DNA of 60,000 bases from Glandiceps talaboti (taxonomy: Eukaryota; Hemichordata; Enteropneusta; Spengelidae), in assembly GCF_964340395.1 (NCBI RefSeq), contig NC_135568.1:5533079-5593078 (forward strand), read 5' to 3'. The position numbers were made by a program, and so were the translations under genes. The notes beneath the pieces were generated by a model. That model did not search any database, was not told the origin of the DNA, and saw nothing but the letters and a program-made list of their open reading frames with translations. The first letter of the stretch is position 1; every line of letters begins with the position of its first letter. Positions 35,181 to 47,100 of the stretch are shown here, in pieces.

Positions 35181-38100
35181 CTATAACAAAAGGAGACATT
35201 AAAAGTAGTTGGAAATGACAATATAATAACAGAATCCAATATCTGAGTGCCAGTGTTGTCGGGATAATTGCATGAGTGCCTACCATTGGACAAATAAAGT
35301 TTATTATCATGTTCTCTGTGTTTGTACATTCAAGAGTGAAGTGAGTCATACTGCAGCAGAAAATACTGCAAGCACAAGATCAAAATGACAGCGTACTCTT
35401 TGGAACACATTATTCAACCAATGTCTATCATATACTGGAGTCAAAACAAGATGTATAAAACAGCACCTCAAACAGACCTAAAATTTTGGTTGCCATGGTG
35501 ATCATATCTCGACCAAACTTAATTAATTGATCCTTATCTCATAGGCAATCACAAATTTCACCTAAACCCATTCTTAATCTTACAAGATATCATGCTAACA
35601 AACAGAAAACTAAGACAGATAAACAGACCAACCAACAGTCAGACAGACAGACAGGCAGACAGACAGACAGACAGACAGACATGAAAACGTAATCTCCATC
35701 AAAGTCCTGTTGGCAGAGGTAATCAACATAGGAAAGTATTTTGAAATTGATATGTCATGAATTATTCCACCTGTCCATGTGGACAAGCATTATTGAAAAT
35801 TTCCTGTCCATCACTAAAAGTGTCTATTCTGGACAGACAGAGAGTTGGGTATTTCAAGCCCTGATGTGAGCACATGATGGCCTAAATTCATTTATAATGA
35901 GAATATTAAACAATACTGTTGTAACATAATATTAACAGAGCTGTGCTGGACGTTTACATAACTGCAAAACATCTTTTTATTATTAGCATTAATGTTTCTT
36001 ATTTATATCCCATATTAGTATCCTTGTATTTTGTGATATGATATGAAATGAAAATAATTACTGATCGTTATTGTAACAGTTCAAAAAATTGTCTATTGTT
36101 GTCATTATCTAGAATTTATTTTTTTCATCTTTATAATCTAAAGTGATAAACAACGTCATTTCTGTGTAGTAACAATTATAGTTTTATTACATGTATTCTA
36201 TAAATACCAGCTAGCTTTTATAAAATATATAAATTATGTACTATGTAATCGCATTAACAGGTGTTCTACGAAAAGGGTTTTCAAAAAATAAAAATTGGAC
36301 AATTCCAAGAATAAGTAACAGGATTATAATTTTGACAATAATTACTTGTTTACAGCCAAATACCTCTTTGGGTGAAAGAGAATAATAAGGAATATATTCT
36401 ATTCTATTCTTGCTATTAGCAGAATTTGAACACGTATTGCATGTATATATGATTTGATGAGGTACTATATTGTATACTCTCACAGAAACCCCTTTTATAT
36501 CAAGAACTGAGATAACTATGCTAGTACTAGTAGACAATCTCTAATGCCTTGGAAGGCATGTACTCACATTTATTAAATTCGTTTAATCAAAATTTTACTT
36601 GCACCTGAGTTTCAAGGATTATAAAGTCAGCTAGTGCAATGTCAACTACGGCAAAAATCACAAAATAACTGAATTCAAATGCCAAGTAAATGTTAATGCC
36701 AACTATCAAGTTGCTGCGGAACTGTCCAGGCTCCCACCGTCTAACTCAGAGTCATCGAGGCCTGGCTGCACACAGACTATCTGGAACTTTGGTTCTAGTC
36801 ATCTACAATGATTTGGTTTAAATTACAGTATTTATAACACTAGACAGTACATCGGACACTTTGGTCGATAGATTCTGTACATGTTCTTTCTCCTACCAGC
36901 ACTTTTTTACAGTATGTCTGGCATTCACTGTATTCACTGACACTCCTATGTTGTACTATGATGCAATAAAAATTACTAAGTTAATAAAGGGTATCCGACA
37001 TAAATGTGTCTCTTTTCAAAGTAATCATTTTATTTTGTTTGCAAGAATTCCACACGTCAAAGGTTTGTAGCCAGACAGTGGTGTGAAGTAATTCCCTTGA
37101 GTATCCAAAGTCAGACAGTGTACAAATTTGAACAGTTTCAATTTTGCATGTTACCCTGGGCAAAATTCTATGAATATTGAAATGTTTGAATATCTATGGG
37201 TGTGTATGGAATGTAATTTGTAGATATTTATTAATTATGAATTATTATGACTATTATGTCACCTTTGAAATTTGGCAACTTGAACCCCCACCCCTCATTT
37301 ATTGCAATAATCTATTAAGATCGTCTGAAACTAAGGCGAAAGTGACATTTTTGAGACTAGTCTAGTCCCTATACGACAGTATCGTTATGATTTACACCTC
37401 CACTCATGATTTAGTTAGAGACCACGTTGGCATCCAGATTAACATGAGACAGACGTGCAAGGAAACTTTTGTTAAACTTCTCCTGCCATATTGTCAATTG
37501 CCTCTAATGTTATTATAATTGTAAGGTCCATTAACATTGTCAATGCAAGTCTCATACATTATTTCTGCTATGTTCCCATTGGTGATAACTCCGTACTGAT
37601 ACTAAAGTGAAAGTGAAAGAAACCAATGCATTTGATCTGTTTTAACGTCTAAGTTTTTACTAAACAGGGTTATAAATTCACAAGGTACTCGTCCTGACTC
37701 CATTTTAACAGAAGATAGTACGTAAATAGTGAACACTATTATGGTAATCTTTGACCCCAATCAGTGTTTTGCTAAGTTTGAGGAACCCTGGTAAAAGAAA
37801 GAGAGAAAGGGGTAACAATGGCAGCGTTTCCCCATAGAGTCTATCATAATTTTGTGTGGGAACTCAGGTAAAACGACAAGGGAACCCGGTAGATTTTACC
37901 TACTTACTGCCCTTTAATAGCAAAATCAGTCACTGTCACTCAAAATGTAATATGTTAAAACATTTGTAAATTATGAGGCATACTCTGGAGTTAATTAGCA
38001 TCCCTAGGGAGTCTCAAGGCCTCTAAATTGTTGCCTAACATGCCAGTCAATTGAAATGTGACATAATACACAATGACCCCCTGAGCTTGACTCTTTCAGC

Positions 38101-41100
38101 AAGGTACAGGAGATTGACCCAACCCAAGATGGTGACTACATATATTTAAATGTTTTGTAATTCATGTATGCATAAAATGGCATGGTTTGAAAATTCATCA
38201 CACATCTTTTTATTTGGAACCATAAATTTATGATACAAACATTTTATATATGCTGTTCTCCATAGTTGATCAATTGGTAAAAATATCTGTGAAATACATA
38301 TATGTACACATATATTGGGAAGCAGAACATGATACCTTCACTGGTACAGGACTGCCTTAGAGTAGACAGGGCAAAGTAAATGATACAGATTCTATTGTCA
38401 ACTCTCATGACCTTCTTGTGACCCTGGAGTGGTCTGCAGTGTGCCCTCTAATAAGCCAATTTGATGCGCCACTGACACACACAATCTCTAGTGACGCACC
38501 AAACTTTGGTGTTCTCCTATCTTGTACTATGTGGTGACTCACAAGAAATCCTAGTTTTTCTCATTTTGACTCACAACAACAAAATTTGGTGGTCTGTCAG
38601 TTGTCAATTTTGAATACTATTATTATTTTATAATTCTTTATTGTGTCCTTCATCCAAATCTGGATATTAGACCTACTCACAAAACAAGAGAGAAAATCAT
38701 ATGACACTATCAATGATGGAGATAATATCCGGTTTAATACCAGTCACAATGCCTGGCTATAGCAGCTGTGTGACCAGCTATAACATTCGGGGAAAGTAAA
38801 CTAAAAACTCCATGTACTTATTGATAGAAATAAATAACAAACAAAATGAAGATGAACATAAAAAAGACACCCTAAAATGCCATCAAAAATAGCTTAAGTT
38901 TGAAATATTTGTGTATTTGTTTTGTCAAGGCAGATTACAATGTACCAGTTGGTTGAAACATGTGTATGTAATAAATTTCATTGTAAACATTCTGTCCAAC
39001 GGTTGTTTGTGTTCCTACATGTCATACCGGTACTAGTTAATAATTGCCACAATACATCTTCCAAGCTAGAACAAAGATTTAGCCTTTCATTGGAGATATT
39101 GAATACTCTAGACTGTCCTATATGTGTTATGATTATTCCCCCCCCCCCCCCACCCAGCAGGAGATGATAGAATGCCTGGATATATCACACAAAGAGGTCA
39201 CAAAAGTGGCAAATAAGGAACACGCAAACCTGCCATGTTGAATGTTGCATCATGGGAAATGTGATAATCTATTAGTATTGTAAACAATGTTGATACATTG
39301 TTGGTAACCACAAATCATCAATTCATAGTTACCCTGACCATTGTGGGAGGTTAATTTTATCAGTAGCTCCAGATTAGGTATTACAATAACCACAGATAAT
39401 CCCATAGTCCTTTGCATCTGAGGATACTCAGTCTGGATTGCAAGTTCCCTACTGGATGGACACTACCAATCTCATGACATATAAGTGTTTATTAAAGTGT
39501 GGTGTGTAATCAGCTTACGAGTACTTGCATTATTGTCTGCAGTTGTTCGCTGATAAAAGTGAAAGCACTACTATCATGTATGCAAATAGCCCAAGTACCA
39601 ACCCTGCCACTCACACATCATGGGGTTCTGTTATTATATATGTTTAACAAAAACAGTCAATTTCATACAAAATACAAATATGTGTTTGCTAAAATATGTG
39701 ATTCCATGGACACGGAATACTCACTCACTCATACAAGTATACAGAATTGATTTGTTGTGCAAATATCAACAATATGCACTCTACTGATCATCAGCATCAG
39801 TCTGATGCAAGTACTTTTGGGATACATAATAGATTATGTAATGATGTATGGTACTGACAGGAGAAAGTGGCATTTCAATCAATCATTTCCATGTAGAATG
39901 TGCAATGTACAATCCCCTCATGGAACAAATGTGGAATCAATTTCAGTTGATAATTAGCATGTCTATAGTGGGAATGCTAGCATCATAATCTAATTATAAC
40001 CATATTGATGTAAAACGGGGCATGATATTGTCAACACTGCAAATGATGAGAAATCATGACATGGGAGCTGATGCAGATTGAGTAGGCGAAGCTGGCATGA
40101 CTAAAAATTTGAGGCAACTTTTATTTTATCTTCATACACAAATGACTACAACGTGGTTGTTTCTTTTTCACTTTAGTAAGTGTGGGATTTGGGTGGGGTA
40201 ACAGTACTTTCGTCTTTCCGTTTATTTCCATAACATACCTTATAACAGGCATAGACAACACCTGGAGACAATATTTGTTTATATTAAAAGTTGTCAAATG
40301 ACATGAAGTACTATAATGTTCACTGATATTGGTAAGAAACAATGGGAAGAACATCTGTTGCAGTATGATTATGTTATATAGTAATAAAGTATTACATTAA
40401 TATGGTTTCTAGTTAGTGAGAACCATGTAATAGCCTCCTTTGCAAATCAAAATGGTGTGTGTGCTGACAAGTTGTGAAGACGAGTACTGTGTCTGTGTTT
40501 AGATGGATTCCTGTCAAAGCCAGGGGTCAAAGTTCACGACAGGCATAATTGGTAGGGGCTGGCTGTTTGTATTTTGCACAAGTAATGGAGTGATGAATGA
40601 TCCAGCAGTAAACAAAAATGATGTGTTTAGCTGTCTGTGAGCAAAGTCATAGGTTAAAGGTCATTCAAAGGTAAAATTGTAGGGGGTTTGCGAATGCAAT
40701 TAAGTGAAGGTTTACATTTTGGAAAGATACTAGTAATGAGTGACTCCCTGGGAGGATATGTGATGTCTGTGTATATTTATTTGCACGGAAATGGTTGCAT
40801 CAAATATGCTGGTTGCTCCTGGCATATACAATAGTTAAAATTAGGTATGGCCTTTATTCACAGTGAGACAAGTAACCTTAGGGAGATGTTCATTGTATGT
40901 GAGAGGTTATTTGTTGTATGTGACTGGGTTACCATTATGTATATTTATTCACCCATCTGTAGACATTTACTACTGTGTCTCTCTCAGTTTTCCCTGCTGC
41001 ATTTCTTGAAGTCTCTACTTCTCTACAATATGAAGACACCATTTTGAAGTTATTTATTGACAGATATAGATTGGATTATCCCAGTAACTTGGCCTCTCAT

Positions 41101-44100
41101 GTTATTTGTCAATGACTGAACCATGAAAATATTGAAACCTTTTTCTATCACACTTTCCGAGGCACGAGGTTTCACTGGGAGGGGTATAAATTGGTAATAC
41201 ATGGATTGTCTACTTACTTGGTTGGTTGGTTTGGTCTCAGGAGTCTCTCCAATCTCTGCATAGATACTTGTGGCACACTGTAATATTCACCCCTATTAGA
41301 TAATGCTGGTTTGTGTGTTTCCAAATCATGTAACAAATTACTGACACTTTGCTGTAAACTCCTGAAAATAAAATTGCGAAATTAAACTTTTTACAGAGTT
41401 CATATTCAGTATTAAAGTTGGCCTAGCTGTCACTGGAACATATTTTTAAAACTTATTTGTCAGGTATAATAATGACTTGAAACCTAAACCACATTTAGTA
41501 AAGTGTGGATACACATACTTGTGTAGCTGTATATAATATGGTACAATATATCCCAACTGATTGATTTCTGGGTTCGCAGCCAAAAATCACTGTCCCTCCA
41601 CAACATCACCCCCTTACTGCTCTACTTATAGATAAAACAAACCACTAATTAACATCTACAATGTCTAATTATTGGCATTGACATACTTTTCAGTGAATAT
41701 ATAGGTTGTCTGATTGAAAAAATAATACTACAGTTGCTGCCAGTGCAAATTTTTAGATTACATTTAGAAACTATTTTTGCAATGAGTCTCCAGTTCTTTA
41801 ATTAGAAAAAAATTTTGAAAAAAAAAACAGGCTATGTTTTTTGAAATTCTATTCTGAAGGAACGCTGTTGTTCTTATATTGTGATTTCAGTCATATGTAT
41901 CTACAGCTAATTTTGGACTCTGGAATGCCTACAACATAATACCATCATAAATATTTCCTCTTTTATATTATTCATTTCCGGCTAATTCAACTGTTCATTC
42001 TTCATTCAAATACAAAAGTAGGTTTATCACAAAGAGTTTATTCAAAGCTGTCAAACAAAGCCTCATTGTTATTGTAAATACAATAACAAATAGTTGGCAT
42101 AAGATTAAGTGTTGGGTGGGAGGCAAAGTATGCTTTGAAAGTAGTATATTTATTGTTATGTTAATAATTCCTATTCATATGATATTCAGGCTTGCTTATG
42201 GTTTATGCATCGACCCTCCACCAACGGTTTATGTAATACTACAGCTGTCCTGACAGTTTCGGTTTCTGTTTCAAATATCACTTTCAGTATGTCGCTGACC
42301 TCGGTAACTTTAGCAGATTTAAAAAATCATTGAAAACATTAGCTCTTTCCCTTCTAGGAAAATTCTACAAATTTGTGGTCTCCAATTGATTCCCCAAAAC
42401 TACACATTGACAAGTGTGCCCAATATTGAGTTTCAAGTGGTGCATTGCATTTACAGTAAATGTAGCACCAACTACACAAAACAAGTCAAATGTCCTCGAT
42501 GAAAATTTTCAGTTTTTACAGTATTATTTTCACATATTGTACAGAAAGTTTTTGGGTCACTAACTCACCAACCACAGTTTGATTCAACATATGTGTCATG
42601 AACGTACACCATTGATATTTCATTTTTGAATTCCGAACATAAAATATCTATATCTGTGAAGTGAACACTTGCCATATCACATTGTCTAAGTTTCTTAATT
42701 AACAATGTTCGTATCTTTGACCAAATCTTATCTCTTTAATTAAAATTCTTAAACGTAATCATAATAGACATGGGAACTCAGCACATGTTTATCTTCACTT
42801 ACTCGTTTAAATCTCTAAGTCGCTCCACTTCAGCGTCTCTCTGTTTTAATGTTAATTTCAGGATGTCATTTTCTTTAAGACTAGCCTCTGTCTTCAGCTG
42901 TATAGCTTCGGCTTTACTTAAGGTTTGCTCTAGATTATTTTTCATCATAGCCTTTTCCATAGTCCATTCTTCTCTGCTTTTCAAATTACTGTTATCCTGG
43001 AAAAGATGATGAACAACAATTTCCAAAATTACTTGTTTATATAAATAGGAATGATTTATATATCCATAACAGCTTATATTTTCTAACATTTCAGTCTCGT
43101 CACGATAAGAATACCGCCCTCTATAGTTTATATTTGAAAATCTTTTGTTTTCCATGTATACTAACAGACAACTGAATAACAGAACCCCCAAGACACGCAA
43201 GTGCCAGAGTGGATATAAGGATATTTGCACTCGTTTAAAGTGTTTTCTGCTGCACTTTCACTCATTTTTCTTTTGAAAGTACGATCAGATACAACACTGC
43301 AAGCATGCATTCAAATACACCCTAGTATGCCACAATGAAAGTGATATGCAATGGGCTTGTGTTAGAGCATTTTTAAATCAAATACCTTTTCATCCAGCAC
43401 AATTAACATTGTCTTCCTCTCCTCTTGTAGACTTCGTAATTCCTGTTTTAATTCTTCAAATCTATTCTGTAACTTTTCTCTAAGACGTTTCTCATCATCA
43501 AGCTGTTTCTGAAGGGTAACACTTAATGTTTGGGCAGCCAGAACTAGAAATAATTAAAACCATTATTTTGCTTAAAATGCATGACAAGAATATATATTAC
43601 AATGTTGAGTGTCACATGTGATAAAATATATAGAAATTATATTTAAGGAGCAACTCAGAAACTGTGCCCTCTAATGATAGCCAAATTTTGTTGTGGGTCA
43701 AAGTGATAAAAACTGGCATTTCTTATGAGTCACCACATAGGAAGATATAGGGGAACATCAAATTTTGGTGTGTCACTAAAAATTGTGTGTGTCAGTGGCG
43801 TGTCAAATTGACTTCGAGGGCACACTGATTGTATTTGAGGTATGGTATTCTATGGTGGTACAGAAAAGCAATTCAATTCACATACATGTACCTAAACCAA
43901 CACAGCAATCAGATTCATACCACATGCAAGCCAAGTTGAACACATTCAAATAAAAAAATGTGGAATAAATACCATGCTCGTTTATACCATAACAATGGGT
44001 GTCTATGTCATTTGCTCTGCTGTGCTTGCAATATATTGCAAATAATACCTAAACAATCCTAAAGTCTCCACAAAATAAAGTTTACCCCAGTTTCTGATTT

Positions 44101-47100
44101 GACCCCCTATGTTGTTACATATTTATATATCTGCTGTCTTGCTTTTGAATCGAGCCTTCATTTATCTCTGTGCTAATAAACTAGCCATATAACATTTACA
44201 CTTACATTCAAAGGTAAGTGTCCCTTGTGTATTCCCTTTCTCAGTCCGTTCTCTGTCCCTCAACTGCTGATTGAGAATTCTAAGTCGTCTTCTTAGATGT
44301 GAGTTTTCACTCCGTAGAGGTTGCAATGCCAAAGCTATTTCTGTTTCAAGATGGAATGTTTCTCTGACATGTGGCAGTGCATGTACTGTGTGCTCTATTT
44401 CATCAAGAAGTCGGTTAACTTCAATGTCACCTGAAATATAATTTTAAAAAAACATCAAAACCAGGCTGGGGATTTATCCTAACAATACTGTGCTTGTCAA
44501 TGTGATAAAACTTGCTCTACTACATCATAACAGGGCTAGAAATTAACTTGTTTTTTTGGTAGTTGTAGTGGGCTATCAATTTCAGAAAGTGGTAGCCCAA
44601 GGATGGTGACTAGTAGTCCCATATTCCTGAACTGAAGAGTTCCTCTATTGGAAATACATGCGTTATCAAAATACTTTTATGTCCACACCTTTAAATCATT
44701 GCATAATCAATGGTAGCCTGAGTGGGCTACCAGCTGTAAATTATGGTAGTCCCATGACATGAATTGGTAGTCTGTCACATTACGTCATATTTGTCACATT
44801 ATCGCAAGCCAGAGTACATATTTCTGCTGAAGCAATGGGCTGGGCTTGGATGGTGCGATAAAAGAGGCTGCGATTTACGACGATGATTTGGCACAACTAA
44901 CATACTTTCTGTGTGGAACAGATATTCAAGTATAAACCTTCTTCTCACTCTATTTTATATGTTCAAATTCAAAATGATGAAATTTAAATCATTATAAAAA
45001 ACAACGTCTTATTTTCAGGAAAACAGAATCAAGTAAGCAAACAGCACATTTTTTCAGACATTGTAATAAACCAAAACTAACCATGAATACTGTTGACTGC
45101 CCTCAACTCTCCTATCAGATATCTCACAGTATGCATTGGATTTGATTTCCTTCTATGTGATTGGTCCTCATTATGTAGTGGTGGAGTCTTAGCAGGTGTT
45201 CTAGTAATTGCAGCACTTTCATTGGCTGGCTTGGAAACATGTGCCTTATTTTCCTGTTCCGACTGGCTACTAAGTACTAATGAGTTACTCCTGCTTCTAT
45301 CTGAACTTGAACTTGGTCTGAATGGACTGATTGGTTTCGGCATCTCAGTTCTAGGCTGCGTGTCAGTGTTTATCGTAATGTCACTTGTGTCGACGCTATT
45401 CTTTCGAGGCAGGTCAGATTCTGGGATAGTGACAACCGTACTTGGTACAGTTGAGGTTGTTGGTGCTGTCACGCTGGAGCTAGTGATTCCATCTGAAACA
45501 CTAGCAGTACATGTACCACTACAAGTATCCGGCAGACAACCATCAGTTTCTGTACCACTTGTTGTTTTAGATCTAGTTGTCTCTGATCCTGTACTTGGTG
45601 TTATCGTCGAAGTCCCACACTGAGCAATATAATTCACATCTGCAGGTCTGTCACTAACCGGAATCGAGTCTAAAAATCTTTTCTCTGGTTGACTATAATT
45701 CTGTACATGTAAATCTAACTTGGCTGGCTCACCAACATTATCAGTATGTTCAACAAATTGTTCCCTTCTGGGTGGAAAATACCCATGCACCCATGCATTT
45801 TCCGAGTATGGGAAATAGTTACTGAATCTCACTGGGAGTGGATAATGCTGTTCAGGAGAATACTCCACAGCATTTTCTCTCTCTGGATACATGCCTCCAT
45901 AGTTTGGGTTAGAATGATAATACACCTGATCAAAAGAAGGATTCCTATTGGCTAGTGTATTTGCAGCAATATTTTGATTTGCACCATTTGAGTACGCTAG
46001 GGGTTCTGAATGATACCCCCTAGGATCATCCTCAAGCCATTGATTAATCAAATGAGCTCCCCTTAGGAGTGAGTTGTCATCTCTAGATGTAGGCAAGGAT
46101 GGCCATTGTTGTGTTATTATTTGTTTTTGGTAGTCTTGCAGCAAATGACTTTCAAGTGGTGGGTATTCATTGTTTGTATATCCATGCTCAGGATGTTGAA
46201 ATGCCTCCGGCCTCTGGCCTACTGGAAAATTACTTTGGTGTAGCTTTTCTCGTAATTGTTGTCTTTCCACTTCAGCTTGTATAAGAGTTGGGGGTGTCGT
46301 GATTGGAGTTGAAGAGGGCAGTCGTTCATTGTACGGTGCCTCTTTGGTACTGCTATCATAATCGTGCTCTGGTTTGAAGGGTGACATTGGACGACTTCGA
46401 GTTGACAAGTTGATAGATGACTTACTGGACTTAGATGGAGATTCTGACAATGACACTGTTGAAGAAAAGACATACATGTAATATCAAATGAAAATTTCTA
46501 CTCACAATCAAAAAATTTCTTGGAAGCAAATCCAAAATTTTCGCTGACATCGTATCAGCATCGTCAGGGATATACTGCAATGGTATAAAGGTGACAATGC
46601 TGACAAGATGTCAAATTTTCATTTACGTCTTGTCAGTATTATCAGGTGTATACTACAATGGCACAATGGTGATGATGCTGACGAGACATTGTCGAAACTT
46701 TTGGATTCACTTCCAAGAAATATTTTGTGCGTAGAAATTTTCATTTGATACTCTGAACCCAGAGTGCATGAACATTACATTCATTTTCATATAAAAGTAA
46801 TAATGACTATTGCTAATCCAGTAATTATACATCATTCCCCAATATTGTCTATGTTCAGCTGAGGAATCATGAGTGACTTAGAGGGTCTTGTCATGGAGTG
46901 GAGTCATGATGGGTGAATGGTTAGCGTGACCGGCTTGGAATCTACAGGTTGTAGGTTCGAGCCCTGTCGCTGCCTGCTGTTTGTTTCTGAGTGGCTAAAG
47001 TCCTTGGGCAAGATTTGAACCACGACTGTGCTTCAGTCAACCCAGCTGTATAATTGGGGACCTGGTAGGATGTAGGTTGCAATGTGAAGGCTTTAATCCT

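Larger units (their letters stand above)
35181..41217 (-). other. CCDC14 intron 9 (6.0 kb)
   Basis: GTAAGT donor at 41217 downward and TTATAG acceptor before 35180. It holds a (CAGA)n run, copies of four dispersed repeat families (37355, 37760, 38439, 39216) and a C-homopolymer at 39139-39151. I recognise no gene in the rest, including 35700-37300 and 39500-41200. Confidence 0.85.

Noticed and set aside
36241-36537. Minus-strand frame with a hydrophobic end
   Set aside because: AT-rich intron sequence of CCDC14; hydrophobicity follows from base composition and there is no join to the gene.
45093-45623. 176-codon open frame on the plus strand
   Set aside because: It is antisense to CCDC14 exon 5, whose frame is supported by homology and splice phases; the Val/Leu/Ser-rich product is the complement of Thr/Ser/Pro-rich coding sequence.
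46911-46985. tRNA gene
   Set aside because: Boxes A and B are present, but it cannot fold with a proper acceptor stem and continues into a SINE body and tail.
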